A DNA stretch of 64,000 bases from Nitrospirales bacterium (GTDB taxonomy: Bacteria; Nitrospirota; Nitrospiria; Nitrospirales; UBA8639): NCBI GenBank assembly GCA_021603905.1, contig BQIU01000008.1, positions 1 through 64,000 on the forward strand, in the 5' to 3' direction. Each line of letters starts with the position of its first letter. Within the stretch, counting starts at the first letter, position 1. The notes under the pieces are model-generated. The model was not told the origin of the DNA. It ran no database searches and was given only the letters and a program-made list of their open reading frames with translations. Shown here in pieces: positions 53,520-63,701 of the stretch. The position numbers and the translations under genes are program-made.

Positions 53520-54056
53520 ATGCGATCTCAAGGGTTGACGTTGACAGGAATATTCTTAGCTAGTTGTGTTTGTGCCATGATGGGGTTGACCAGTAGTCCG
53601 CAAGTCCATGCACGAGTTGGCACTCAAGCTCCTGAGATTACCAATGAAACGTGGTTAAACTCGGAGCCGCTTCGGCTGGCGGATCTTCGCGGAAAAGTGG
53701 TGATGGTCGAGTTCTGGACTTTTGGATGTTGGAATTGCCGTAATATTGAACCCTACGTCAAGGCCTGGCATAAAAAATATGCAGAGCAGGGGTTAGTGGT
53801 GATTGCCATCCACTCGCCAGAGTTTCAATATGAACATGATGTAAATCGAGTTGAGGAGTATATCAAGAAAAAACAACTATCCTATGCGGTACCGATTGAT
53901 AATGATTTTGATACATGGCGTAAATTTCGAAATCGCTATTGGCCGACGCTCTATTTGGTTGATAAAAAAGGAGTCATCCAATACACGCGAATAGGTGAAG
54001 GAGAATATGAAACAACCGAGAGAGAAATCCAACGGCTATTGGCAGAGTCCAACTAA
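53520..54056 (+). CDS. exported thioredoxin-like protein (TlpA/DipZ C-terminal type)
   Basis: A 178-residue protein preceded by GAAAGGA. The signal segment (LTGIFLASCVCAMMGLTSS) contains two cysteines (16 and 18) and ends near VHARVG. The redoxin fold follows: VVMVEFWTFGCWNCRNIEPYV with the active-site pair C70-x2-C73 (CWNC), VIAIHSPEF, and YWPTLYLVD with the cis-proline. It probably acts in the periplasm in disulphide exchange or cytochrome c maturation. It stands alone downstream of a long non-coding leader. Confidence 0.9.
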   Translation: MRSQGLTLTGIFLASCVCAMMGLTSSPQVHARVGTQAPEITNETWLNSEPLRLADLRGKVVMVEFWTFGCWNCRNIEPYVKAWHKKYAEQGLVVIAIHSPEFQYEHDVNRVEEYIKKKQLSYAVPIDNDFDTWRKFRNRYWPTLYLVDKKGVIQYTRIGEGEYETTEREIQRLLAESN

Positions 54057-54168
54057 CCTGTCCAGAGAAAAAATGTGGAGAAGCACGCAACCTCCGTGGC
54101 TAGATCGTTAGGAGTTCGGCAGCTTTCCTGAGGTGTTCCGGTATGAGTTCAGACAAAAGGGAGGGAAA

Positions 54169-54525
54169 TTACTTTGTGCGTCTGGAAGAATTTCGTTTGT
54201 TCTTTGTCTTCGCTTGAATGGCAGCTTCATAAGAGCGCTTAGCCCATACGGCTGCTTCGTCTGGATCATCAAGCATTTCATCAGGAGCCAGGTAGTATGA
54301 CATCTTGACCGCCTTGTTGTCTTTTTCATATTCAAACGGCCTCAGCCCTCTCGCCTCGAAATTTTTGATCAAGCCACCGTTGGCCTTGAGGTAGAGTGTC
54401 TCCTGGGCGACAAGTCCGAACATCGTTCCCTTGTGATAGATTCCGTATCCCCCGAACATCTTTCGCGCCTCAATTGCGCCAAAATGTACGAAGACTTCTT
54501 TGAGATATTCAACAAATTCATTCAT
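54169..54525 (-). CDS. TfoX/Sxy N-terminal-domain protein
   Basis: A 118-residue protein; KMFGGYGIYHKGTMFGLVAQETLYLKAN and MSYYLAPDEMLDDPDEAAVWAKRS are the conserved blocks of the TfoX N-terminal family. The family takes its name from a competence regulator, but many stand-alone members like this one have no shown role. The tail is basic (KNKRNSSRRTK). It converges on the thioredoxin-like gene. Confidence 0.88.
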   Translation of the reverse strand: MNEFVEYLKEVFVHFGAIEARKMFGGYGIYHKGTMFGLVAQETLYLKANGGLIKNFEARGLRPFEYEKDNKAVKMSYYLAPDEMLDDPDEAAVWAKRSYEAAIQAKTKNKRNSSRRTK

Positions 54526-55035
54526 GCTTCACATTGCAGGTATTGTGTCAATTTGCATTGAGGTCAGTAAAGGTGTTTTTCTCAGTGGGCTGTTCGGCAA
54601 ATCCTCGTTCGGCTCGTGCGGTTGCGGTGACAGTACATGGGACTCTGACCATGTCTGACATCAATACGCGAATGCCTCACCTCTATCGTCATCTCAGAAG
54701 TTCCTTGATTTCCTAGCGTTGATGGGCATTCTTCTTTAGAGAGCTGCTTGCACTTACAGAAATATCCACGTTTGCCGTTGTGCATGGTCTTGTGATTTTA
54801 CGTCAATTTCAGTAGGGAATATGTGTTTCGTGCAGAAAAAACTGATATGCCTGACTTTTAAAAAAGTTCTCGTAACCGAAAAGAATAAGGTAACTCAAAG
54901 GAATCTTTCGCCAGCAATGTTCTTGGAGACACTTCATGATCGCATGCATGGAATTGCTTGGGGATGTGTAATTGAATGGCTGATAGATTTAGAGGTTGTA
55001 TCCACCAGTCGATATTTTCGAAAAGGAGAGAATCA
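54526..55035. other. intergenic region before the DUF2490 gene
   Basis: About 510 bases with short open frames only. None has a ribosome-binding site or a recognisable product. The right end carries AAAAGGAGAG for the next gene. Confidence 0.4.
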
Positions 55036-55749
55036 TTGAATATGCATCGGAAGTTTTTAAAGATGTTCTTTCGGTCTGTTGTGTTGGCATTTCTCGTATT
55101 TGGGAGTGTCGGTGGGGGAGTTTCACATGCAGAAACTGAGCATGACGGACAACTCTGGTTTCCTCTGTATAATCGATTTCACTTGCCAGGAAACTTCTTG
55201 GGGTGGGTTGAAGTGAATCCAAGATTTGGTGACAACGTGTCAGAAATTGATCAACTTCTTCTTCGCCCGGCGCTTGGTTATAAGCTTTCCGAGTCCTTTT
55301 CGATCTGGCAAGGGTATGCCTGGGTGACGAATTATGAACCGGGATTTCGTGATGAGCATCGTTTATATCAACAACTGAGCTATCGCCATGCCTTTACACA
55401 TTTAAAGATATCTAGTCGTACACGTTTAGAGGAGCGATTCATCCGGAATGCGAGAGGTACGGCTCTTAGAGTTCGTGAAATGGTGCGTGGAGATTTTCCT
55501 ATTGATTCGAACAAACAATGGGGAGTGGTGGTGTATGATGAAGTGTTTATTAATCTCAATACGCTCCTTGGTGGACCGGAGTCCGGGTTTGATCAAAATC
55601 GATTTTTTGTCGGCATGAATCACCGGTTCAATGATTCTCTCAGTGTGGATTTCGGATACCAGAATCAATCGATTAATCGAAGGCGAGGATCGGACGCCAT
55701 GAATCATATAATCTTGATTCAATGGTTCATTGATTGGGGAAAGAGTTAG
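55036..55749 (+). CDS. DUF2490 outer-membrane beta-barrel protein
   Basis: TTG 55036 lies 7 bases after GGAG and is preferred; ATG 55042 is two codons later. The 237-residue product has a signal peptide (FRSVVLAFLVFGSVGGGVSHA) and then the DUF2490 pattern: GQLWFPLYNRFHL, RPALGYKLSESFSIWQGYAW, RLYQQLSYRH and FFVGMNHRFNDSLSVDFGYQNQ. Alternating aromatic strands and the final IQWFIDW fit an outer-membrane barrel. Function unknown. Confidence 0.85.
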   Translation: MNMHRKFLKMFFRSVVLAFLVFGSVGGGVSHAETEHDGQLWFPLYNRFHLPGNFLGWVEVNPRFGDNVSEIDQLLLRPALGYKLSESFSIWQGYAWVTNYEPGFRDEHRLYQQLSYRHAFTHLKISSRTRLEERFIRNARGTALRVREMVRGDFPIDSNKQWGVVVYDEVFINLNTLLGGPESGFDQNRFFVGMNHRFNDSLSVDFGYQNQSINRRRGSDAMNHIILIQWFIDWGKS

Positions 55750-55819
55750 TAGATAGCTGCTTGAAGGGTCATCCTTTAGAATGAGAGCGTCATCCTACTT
55801 GACTCACGAAAGTTCTCGA

Positions 55820-56794
55820 TTAGCGCCATTGCCAACTATCAGGGAGAAACGTGTATAGCTCGATCATTAAACGAGCTCCATATGTGGGGCCAAAGTCTTT
55901 TCTATTGAGCTGATCGTTCCAGGTTTCAAGAGTGAAGGGATGAGCACGAATGGCAAGTGTGTAAAAGCGTTCTTCTAGCGAATCGCCAAATACGTCTAAG
56001 AAGATGCCGGAGTCCAGTGTCACACCAACTTCAACCTCAAAAAGTGGAAAATGATCATCCCGCATCCACCCATAACTGACTGAGCCCTGTGCGATGTGTG
56101 TTTCTGGAGCTAAGGCACGAAACGCAGCCCCTTCCCATATCCGTGAGTAGCGATACATCCCTGAAAATCGCAACGGTCCAAAAACTGAAACCCACCAGGG
56201 TTTTTCTGAGCTTGATGATCCATGAAGCATTTCGATGGGTGACCATCGGCGAATACCAAGTCGTCCAAATACTTCATGATACAAACTGCCGGAGGACACT
56301 CCTAGGCCGGCAAACGCAATCCTGTCGAGCGAGCCAAGCGACATCCATTTATTCACTGACCCAGTAATCATGAAATCTGTTTGTCGTCGTTTTTCACCGA
56401 CTGGGACTTTAGGAATCCTCTTCAGTCCTTCATGAACGATTTCGTTTTGGAGATATCGCGTGGGTTGATCTCGGGTTGGCCCTGCCCCAACCGTCAGGTT
56501 CGTGCTCCAACCGTTGAACTGTTCGAAATGTTCAGTCCAACTGAATGTGATTTGATTAAGGCCGATGGTTTCTCGAATGTCATTGAATCGCTCGCCTTCT
56601 CCATTAAATTCAGTAAATCGATTTAATGTGAGTCCCAATTGCAAGGTTGGGTGTTGGTCTGGATACGCGAGCCCGCCCCAATGAGCGTGCGGTGCAGGTG
56701 TTTCAGCGTAGACAATATTATAAGGCAGGAGAAAGACTATCAAGAGTGCCGATGTATATCCTATTTGACGAACATGGAGTAAAAATTTTCTCAT
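55820..56794 (-). CDS. outer-membrane beta-barrel protein, family unclear
   Basis: A 324-residue protein with a signal peptide (IGYTSALLIVFLLPYNIVYAE). The mature part has regular amphipathic strands (LQLGLTLNRFTEF, ITFSWTEHFEQFNGWSTNLTVGAGP, FMITGSVNKWMSL, LRFSGMYRYSRIW) and a C-terminal GARLMIELYTF, consistent with a barrel. It is not an obvious porin or LpxR by motif. It converges on the DUF2490 gene, the other barrel in the window. Confidence 0.65.
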   Translation of the reverse strand: MRKFLLHVRQIGYTSALLIVFLLPYNIVYAETPAPHAHWGGLAYPDQHPTLQLGLTLNRFTEFNGEGERFNDIRETIGLNQITFSWTEHFEQFNGWSTNLTVGAGPTRDQPTRYLQNEIVHEGLKRIPKVPVGEKRRQTDFMITGSVNKWMSLGSLDRIAFAGLGVSSGSLYHEVFGRLGIRRWSPIEMLHGSSSSEKPWWVSVFGPLRFSGMYRYSRIWEGAAFRALAPETHIAQGSVSYGWMRDDHFPLFEVEVGVTLDSGIFLDVFGDSLEERFYTLAIRAHPFTLETWNDQLNRKDFGPTYGARLMIELYTFLPDSWQWR

Positions 56795-57179
56795 GACGAG
56801 AGTTTGCCTATCGTGTAAAGCTCAAAAGGATCGTGTTGCGAGTGACCAGGCTCTGTTATCTCGTTGAAGGTTCTTGGTTGACGACAAACATGCATCATAT
56901 ACGGTATTCGGTGGTAAGAACTGTTTAATTGTGAGAAACGAGTGGGGAGGTAATGAATAGGTACAGACTTAACCCTAATTGCCTCTTATAATATTTTTAT
57001 AGGGAATTGTCCAGTCATCATGTGGTTGGATACGTCAGATTAGCCCGCCCCGCTAGTGCCCTTGAAGGGCGTTGGGATCAACGGTGTTGAGAGGCCTCGA
57101 AAGGGTGGCGAGGATGCCATGCCTGCTGGAGGTTGGGAAGTGCTAGCTTTTTGCTGTGTCGAAGGTCTTTTTGTGAAGG
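56795..57179. other. intergenic region between two minus-strand genes
   Basis: About 385 bases with no gene. A small hairpin GCCCTTGAAGGGC lies near 57058-57070 in a GC-rich patch. Confidence 0.4.
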
Positions 57180-57578
57180 TCAGATTGATGAAGATTCAAT
57201 GGCTTCATCCACAGTGAGAACCAGTTCTCGAAAATTACAAGGTTTATCGACAATCGCATAAGCCCCGAGTTCTATAGCCTTCTGTTTATCTTTAGACTTC
57301 AGGACTCCACTGAGCATAATCACTGGTGGGGCCGTCCCATTTTGGTTTCCATGGAGTCGTTCGAGTAATCGTAATCCGCTGAGCACTGGCATGTGGTAGT
57401 CGGCGATAATGAGGTCCGCGTGATTTTCTTCTATCCAGGCTAATCCTGTGGCCCCATTCTCAGATTCCGCGCATTCATATCCAGCAGATTCGAGCGCTGC
57501 TCGAACAGTCCTTCGAACAGCAGGTTCATCGTCAACGATGAGGACTCGCTTTTTCCTATGTTCAGTATGACGGACCAT
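57180..57578 (-). CDS. single-domain response regulator (CheY-like)
   Basis: A 132-residue receiver domain with DDE at 16-18, phospho-acceptor D60 in LIIADYHMP, the conserved serine in VIMLSGV and the lysine in VDKPCN. There is no output domain, so it works by binding partners or in a phosphorelay. No kinase gene is adjacent. Confidence 0.92.
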   Translation of the reverse strand: MVRHTEHRKKRVLIVDDEPAVRRTVRAALESAGYECAESENGATGLAWIEENHADLIIADYHMPVLSGLRLLERLHGNQNGTAPPVIMLSGVLKSKDKQKAIELGAYAIVDKPCNFRELVLTVDEAIESSSI

Positions 57579-57928
57579 CCTATGTGCTCGTCAAATCGTT
57601 GTGATAGGGACCATGAAGAATGCCTGCCACGTGTTTCGTTAAATATACTTTATTTTTCATGTGCTTGGCTATTCGAAACCGCATGTTCCTTTTGGTCACA
57701 AGAAGAGGGTCGATCATGTCTCGTAAATTTCGACTAGCAAACTGCCTAAGTTTTGAGCAAATGCGTGAAGAGAGTTCGCCCGTAGCGATGAAGAATTGTT
57801 ACTCCTAAATTTCCAACAGGGTCATTGGTCGTGGGGGAAGTTTTTGAAATCTATTTATCCAAAAGCAGACAAATGTGTGCGAGACGATCAGCAATGTTTA
57901 TCATGGTTGTTCAATTTGTGAATTCTTC
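57579..57928. other. intergenic region with no supported gene
   Basis: About 350 bases; short open frames on the plus strand lack ribosome-binding sites and known families. Confidence 0.4.
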
Positions 57929-58255
57929 ATGGCAGGCATGGCTGTGGTGAGGAATCGTATCAAATATCGAGTCGAGCATCGAATCAAGATTTATCCGCAG
58001 TGGTTTTGGCCTCTTGTGGTGATGACGCTGCTGAACAGCAGTTGTGCCAGCGTTGATTTCGGATTGTACAAACCTGGAGGAACAGAGGAGGACTTTAGTC
58101 GCGATGAAACTGAATGCCGGAGAAGTCTGGGGTTGGGAGGAGAGAGTCGTATCGATCCTTCGCAGATCCTAGTTTTCTTTATCCCACGCTATAAAGATGA
58201 AGTGAGAGACTGTCTGCAAAAAAAAGGGTGGAGTTTACGTCCACAAGGGATGTAA
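57929..58255 (+). CDS. putative lipoprotein of unknown function
   Basis: ATG 57929 gives 108 residues (the frame is open to GTG 57875). A basic N-terminus precedes WFWPLVVMTLLNSSCASVDFGLYKPGG; the cysteine after a hydrophobic stretch suggests a lipoprotein, although the lipobox is imperfect. The mature part ends DEVRDCLQKKGWSLRPQG, a pattern common in small envelope lipoproteins. No family recognised. Confidence 0.5.
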   Translation: MAGMAVVRNRIKYRVEHRIKIYPQWFWPLVVMTLLNSSCASVDFGLYKPGGTEEDFSRDETECRRSLGLGGESRIDPSQILVFFIPRYKDEVRDCLQKKGWSLRPQGM

Positions 58256-58389
58256 GCCGTAAAGTACGCTTCAAAATAAACTGGTTTTGTTCAATCATTC
58301 CCAATCTCTTACATGACTCACACCTTGTTTATGGGTCCAGGCACCACCATCTACACACATTGAGGTAAAGGTGAGTGTGAAAGAGAATT

Positions 58390-58899
58390 TTAGTAGCCTG
58401 CTGACTGAGTGAGTTTGTTCTTTTCATAGATGTGATACGGCACAATATCACAGGGAGATCCATCACCTTGTTGATCAATCCACATATCAAATGCTCCGTC
58501 ACGATCGCCATCTTCCCAATATAATAGAGGGTACTCTTTGGTTTCGACGACGGTATTCCAATATTCGTTGTATTCTGAAATCACAATCTGACGGGCGGTT
58601 TTGTAATCAATGGTTCCATTTTGCTGCAAAGAATACGATCTCGTATACAAGCCCGTGATGATATTGACATCTTCGTTGACTAGGAAATCTTCTTCTGGTT
58701 CTGGGTGTAAGGTTTTGCGAACGGACGTCCACGTCTGCGTGTCCGATGTATGGACCCAGGCACATTGATTGTGACGATCGTATGAATCATCCGGTCCGGC
58801 CCGTGCTGACTCCAGCCCTTGGACGGCGGTGACCAATATGACTCCAAAGAATATTCCGATGAAGGTGTCGAAATGTTTTTTATGATTTGACTGTCTCAT
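58390..58899 (-). CDS. small exported protein with Asp-rich loop
   Basis: A 169-residue protein with a signal peptide (FIGIFFGVILVTAVQGLESARAG). The mature part has WEDGDRDGAFDMWIDQQGDGSPCD near the C-terminus, an aspartate-rich loop like dockerin or EF-hand calcium sites, and two cysteines. No family recognised. Confidence 0.6.
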   Translation of the reverse strand: MRQSNHKKHFDTFIGIFFGVILVTAVQGLESARAGPDDSYDRHNQCAWVHTSDTQTWTSVRKTLHPEPEEDFLVNEDVNIITGLYTRSYSLQQNGTIDYKTARQIVISEYNEYWNTVVETKEYPLLYWEDGDRDGAFDMWIDQQGDGSPCDIVPYHIYEKNKLTQSAGY

Positions 58900-59622
58900 G
58901 ATGCTGTCCTTCCTTTAACGAATATGCAGATCTTGGTGTATGTCATCGTAGTCTGAAACTTGATGCGCGCTAATGTATGTACAGAGCAACCCATGTGCCA
59001 AGAAGTGTTGAGGCATTCTGTGTGTGGGAGGTAGGAGATACGTTCGGGTTGGTCAAGCAGGGACGATGGGCGCCGCGAATGCGAAGGTATGGTGAAAATT
59101 CTTACACGCTTGTGACCTAAATTTCCTTTCAACTCTCAGTGGTTTATGTAATGGATCGGTCAAGGAACGCTGCAGCTTTTATGATTGTTTTTCCCAGCAG
59201 AATAGATCCATATCTTTATGCTACAGAAGGAATTGCTCTCATTAGTTATGGGGGCAAGATGATTTATCTTCAGTGTTTGACTATTTGACTGATTCATTAT
59301 TCATGTCACTGGAATATCTGTTGTCATACGAGAGTGTATCTGATTCGATACAACTGCTGTCCCAATGAGAGATGACAATCTCTACTTTGTAGACATTCAA
59401 TATAGCGTATTTCGGCATAGCGGTACCGTGATGAAGAGAATTTCAGAATTTGTGGAAGTCGAGTGATATCCGCTCAAGTGGTTCACTTTATGCACTTGTA
59501 AGGAAACACCTGTGACGAGGACGGTGGGGTTAACACAATATCTGCCCCTCTCGTTTCAAAATGCCATGCCGCATTGGTGAGTAATACAACATGAATTATC
59601 CACCTACTCTGTGAGGGACATC
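58900..59622. other. long intergenic region with no supported gene
   Basis: About 720 bases between divergent genes. Open frames on both strands are short and without ribosome-binding sites or known motifs. No repeat of the TATAGC family was found here. Confidence 0.45.
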
Positions 59623-59940
59623 ATGTTTTCCACACTTATACCCTGCTTATTTGCTGCCTATCTGTATGGTGGGACAACGATGACAGCATATGATTACAAG
59701 CCTGTTCACATTGCTCCGCAGGAATGTCAATTCAAGGCCTATATTTCGGATGACAAAAATTTGACACTGATCCTGCTCAAGCCGAGCCTGGCCGCAACGA
59801 CGGAGGCTCAAATTCGTGTCGAAATCCCCATGCCGAAAAGTGATGGCTGGAAGCGATTTCAATACTGGTGGGGGTCTGACCGTGCCTATATTGAAGGCAA
59901 AGAAGTGTTCATTAAGCATGGACCCGTTAGTGTATATTAG
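59623..59940 (+). CDS. small exported protein of unknown function
   Basis: ATG 59623 follows GAGGGACATC; an upstream GTG at 59611 would include this site. The 105-residue product begins MFSTLIPCLFAAYLYGGTTM, a weak signal sequence, and has strands such as CQFKAYISD and AQIRVEIPMP. No family recognised. Confidence 0.5.
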   Translation: MFSTLIPCLFAAYLYGGTTMTAYDYKPVHIAPQECQFKAYISDDKNLTLILLKPSLAATTEAQIRVEIPMPKSDGWKRFQYWWGSDRAYIEGKEVFIKHGPVSVY

Positions 59941-60211
59941 GAGTGACTGGACAGTATCGGGTTCAGAAAATATTCTCATTTATTTGTGTCAAGATTCCCT
60001 GTTTTGAGCAATGTTCTGTTACAGTAAACTCTCCAGCATGTATGCTCTCTTAGCCGTTTCTGTTGTTCATCCGTCATTGAGGATGGCAAGGTGTGGGTAA
60101 AGAATGCAGTCTGCGTTCTCAAGTGTTGAACTCTTAGGGTCGTGCGTGCTCCGCCTTTTTTTTCTTTAAAATTTCATTAACTCCAAGAAGAGGGCTTAGA
60201 TTTTCACTTCT

Positions 60212-62707
60212 ATGATTTCTACGTTCGTGAGGTTCTACAAAAAGACTGTCATTGAAAAGCCGTGGTTCGCATTAACGGCGGTCTTTCTGCTTTTCTCTTT
60301 TTTCATCGTCTACAGTACTGATCTTAAACTTGATGCTTCATCGGAATCGATCGTGTTGGAAAACGATCAAGACTTGAAATATTACCGTTCAACCCTCAAC
60401 ACCTATGGGTCAGATGACTTTCTGATCATTACCTACTCGCCTAAAGCGGACTTATTTTCAGAAACGTCTCTTGCGCAACTCAAGGCACTGCGTGATGCAT
60501 TGTCGAAACTCAAACGCGTAGAGTCCGTGGTGACCATCTTAGATGTGCCGTTACTCAATAGTCCGAAAGTCACGATTTCCGATCTGACAGATGGAGCGCC
60601 GATTCGAACGCTGGAAACGCCTGGAGTCGATATCGACTTGGCTCGTCAGGAATTCTTGGAAAGCCCCATTTATCAAAACAATCTCGTCAGCCCTGATGGA
60701 CGAACAACAGTGCTTCAAGTCAATTTTAAATCTGATAAGCACTATCAGGACTTGTTGCAGGCCAGAAATCAACTTCGAGAAAAGAACGTGGCCTCGGGGC
60801 TATCGGCTGAAGAGCAAAGCAAGCTCCAAGCCCTGTCTGTCGAATTTGCTGATGCCCACGCACAAATCGTCGATATGCAAAGTTCGAACGTTCGGCACAT
60901 ACGGGAAATTATGGAACCATTCCGTGATCAGGCTCAACTGTATCTCGGCGGAGTTCAGATGATCACGTCGGATATGATTAGCTTCATTGAGCACGATATT
61001 GTCGTATTTGGATTTGGGGTGACTGGTCTCTTGATATGTGCGTTAGCGCTGTTTTTTCGAAAAATCAGGTGGGTGCTCATTCCGATGTCGTCATGCCTCA
61101 TTTCTGTCTGTCTCATGGTCGGCCTACTTGGATTTTTTGACTGGCATGTGACGGTGATCTCATCAAACTTTACCTCGCTGCTACTCATTGTCACCATGTC
61201 GTTGAGCATTCATCTGATTGTGCGATATCGGATTTTCCGTGAACAGCAACCGGCAGAGAGTCAGAAAGCTATTGTCTTCGAGACGATGAACACGATGCTC
61301 ATGCCGTCGTTCTTTACCGCCATGACCACGATTGTGGCGTTCTGTTCGCTTGTTGTCAGTAATATTCGTCCTGTGATTGATTTTGGTTGGATGATGACGA
61401 TGGGCATTGCCGTGGCCTTTGTCCTCAATTTTATCTATTTCCCGTCCGTCTTATCCCTCCTTCAACCCGAGAAGATTGTTGCACGGCGGGACTTAACCAG
61501 AAGATTCACTGCTAGCATTGCGTCATGGACACTTGATCATGCGAAGTTGGTGATTGTTGGGTGTGCCGTTCTCGTTTTACTTGGAATTATGGGTATTTTG
61601 AAATTAGAAGTGGAGAACCGATTTATTGACCACTTTAAGAGTTCGACCGAAATTTATCAGGGCATGGAATTGATAGACTCACAATTAGGCGGGACGATTC
61701 CTCTTGATATTATCATTGAAGCGGATGATGAATTTTATGCGTCACAAGGGAAAGGCCAGGAACAAGATGATCCGTTTGACGATCCCTTTGCCGAAGAAGG
61801 AAATACTGAAAAAATTACCTATTGGTTTAATGGTGATCGGTTAGCGGTGGTCGAAGAAATCCATGATTACTTAGAGCAGCTGCCTGAAGTTGGGAAAGTT
61901 CTTTCGATCGCCACCGGCATGAAAGTGTTTAAACAACTCAATGACCAGAAAGTGCCGGAGGATTATGAATTAGCTGTTCTACGAAAATGGACCCCAGACG
62001 ATGTGAAGGACGCATTAATGAATCCCTACCTCTCTCCCGATGGGAATGAGGTTCGAATTAGCATGCGTCTTATTGAATCGGCGCCTACGCTTAAACGAAA
62101 ACAACTCATTGAACAGATTAAATCCTATCTTATTGATGAGATGGAATTCTCTGAAAAGAATGTACATCTGACGGGAATGGCCGTGCTCTATAATAATTTA
62201 CTTCAGAGTCTCTATACATCTCAGATTCTGACATTGGGAGTGGTGTTTGTCAGTATTTTGGTGATGTTTATGATTGCCTTTCGTAATCTAGCTATTTCTC
62301 TCATTGCCATCGTTCCCAATATTCTGGCGGCAGGGGTCGTGTTGGGAGTCATGGGTTGGCTTGGTATTCCGCTGGATATGATGACCATTACCATTGCGGC
62401 CATTGCCATTGGTATCGGAGTGGACGACACCATTCATTATGTTCACCGGTTTCAAGTGGAGTATCCCACCTATCAGAATTATCGAGAAACAATCAAAGCC
62501 TGTCATAATAGTATCGGTATCGCGATGTACTATACGTCACTCATTATTACAGCGGGCTTTTCAATCTTGGCTTTTTCAAGTTTTATTCCAACGATTTATT
62601 TTGGTGTGTTGACAGGGGTGGCCATGCTCACGGCACTCATGAGCAATCTCACATTACTTGCGGCATTGCTTCTTGTGTGGAAACCGCTAGGGCCAGAGGC
62701 CGGTTAA
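60212..62707 (+). CDS. RND/MMPL-family exporter
   Basis: An 831-residue transporter with one N-terminal helix (about 15-34), a large periplasmic loop, five helices at about 255-420, a second loop and five to six helices at about 670-825. The two halves are repeats. The second loop holds an acidic stretch (QDDPFDDPFAEEG). The membrane segments GIGVDDTIHYVHRF and MSLSIHLIVRYRIF match the MMPL/HpnN-like group that moves lipids, hopanoids or other hydrophobic cargo. It is alone, followed by a DUF4177 gene. Confidence 0.9.
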   Translation: MISTFVRFYKKTVIEKPWFALTAVFLLFSFFIVYSTDLKLDASSESIVLENDQDLKYYRSTLNTYGSDDFLIITYSPKADLFSETSLAQLKALRDALSKLKRVESVVTILDVPLLNSPKVTISDLTDGAPIRTLETPGVDIDLARQEFLESPIYQNNLVSPDGRTTVLQVNFKSDKHYQDLLQARNQLREKNVASGLSAEEQSKLQALSVEFADAHAQIVDMQSSNVRHIREIMEPFRDQAQLYLGGVQMITSDMISFIEHDIVVFGFGVTGLLICALALFFRKIRWVLIPMSSCLISVCLMVGLLGFFDWHVTVISSNFTSLLLIVTMSLSIHLIVRYRIFREQQPAESQKAIVFETMNTMLMPSFFTAMTTIVAFCSLVVSNIRPVIDFGWMMTMGIAVAFVLNFIYFPSVLSLLQPEKIVARRDLTRRFTASIASWTLDHAKLVIVGCAVLVLLGIMGILKLEVENRFIDHFKSSTEIYQGMELIDSQLGGTIPLDIIIEADDEFYASQGKGQEQDDPFDDPFAEEGNTEKITYWFNGDRLAVVEEIHDYLEQLPEVGKVLSIATGMKVFKQLNDQKVPEDYELAVLRKWTPDDVKDALMNPYLSPDGNEVRISMRLIESAPTLKRKQLIEQIKSYLIDEMEFSEKNVHLTGMAVLYNNLLQSLYTSQILTLGVVFVSILVMFMIAFRNLAISLIAIVPNILAAGVVLGVMGWLGIPLDMMTITIAAIAIGIGVDDTIHYVHRFQVEYPTYQNYRETIKACHNSIGIAMYYTSLIITAGFSILAFSSFIPTIYFGVLTGVAMLTALMSNLTLLAALLLVWKPLGPEAG

Positions 62708-62761
62708 AGTCTAATGCAGGATATTGTGCGTTGACGGGTTTTAACTAGGAAATCAGGTGCT

Positions 62762-62986
62762 ATGGCGATTGCTCGTGAGTACAAGGTTGAAGTGATTACG
62801 GAAGGCGTGCTGGGCAGCTTACTGTTCGGGGCCAGTAAATTACCGATCGAAAGAATGGAAGAACGCATGAATGAACTCGGTCGGCAGGGTTGGGAAGTGA
62901 CATTTATGGTGATCGAAAAGAAACGACTTCTGTTATTCTGGGAACGTGAGGCGGCCGTTATTACGTTCTCACGTGCACGCTCATGA
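62762..62986 (+). CDS. DUF4177 small protein
   Basis: A 74-residue protein. EYKVEVITEG, MEERMNELGRQGWEVTFMVIEKKRLLLFWER is the DUF4177 pattern of one helix between strands, function unknown. It lies about 55 bases after the MMPL transporter on the same strand. Confidence 0.8.
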   Translation: MAIAREYKVEVITEGVLGSLLFGASKLPIERMEERMNELGRQGWEVTFMVIEKKRLLLFWEREAAVITFSRARS

Positions 62987-63055
62987 GAGGCTTCGATCCC
63001 CTTTCTTCCAATAGTGAAAAGGGATGGGCACATGCGGATGACTCTCAATAGGTGC

Positions 63056-63700
63056 TATAGCCGTTTCAGTTATACCGAAACAATCAAGCGCTAACTTGTA
63101 CAATTTTGATATCCAATACGTGAGAGAAACCGTCAATCATTGTCAGTTATAGCCGATTCAATAATTTTTCGTATTCTTGACACATTGGATATCGCGTTGA
63201 CAGTCCTCATGGTTGAGCTGGAGCGTATTTGTAATCGCTATAATCCAAGCGGGTATAACCTTCCAATGTTTGAAGTGAGTCATCACGCGGGCTTGGCGGC
63301 CTCAAGTCTATACCTCAAAGGCAAGACCGCGTTGGACGTCGGCTCCCTATTGAGGTTACGTAGGATCACACAACAATCGTCGCTACTAGGACACCTGTAA
63401 CCCTCATGGTTCGTCTGCCGAGTGCGTCTCAGTAAGAGTTGGACTGACAAAGAGCACTGGTGTGATACGCGTTCGTGTCCTAGGCCATCTATGATCACGC
63501 TATTGAGTGACCCTAACGATTCTCAGTAAAAATTGAACATACAAGGCCCGTAGTCCATTGGGCGTTCGTGGTCTAGGGCCACTATGACCACTATAGTGAG
63601 TGACTCTAGCGATTCTCAGTAAAGATTGAAACGTCAAGGTCAATAGTGTGTTGAGCGTTCGTGTCCTAGGCACCACTGGAACTTATTTGGATTCGCTATA
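63056..63700. repeat. compound TATAGC-type repeat with internal ~94-bp tandem units
   Basis: Begins TATAGCCGTTTCAGTTATACC (63056), has a second TATAGCCGATTCAAT end at 63148, and ends GGATTCGCTATA at 63700, one base before the stop codon of the next gene. CTCAGTAA recurs at 63428, 63522 and 63615, marking three degenerate tandem units of 93-94 bases that share CGTTCGTG and CTAGG. The parts match 7991-8444 and 29446-29804. Confidence 0.7.
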
Positions 63701-63701
63701 G

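Noticed and set aside
58896-59132. 78-residue open frame on the minus strand
   Set aside because: No family, no ribosome-binding site, and composition unlike neighbouring genes.
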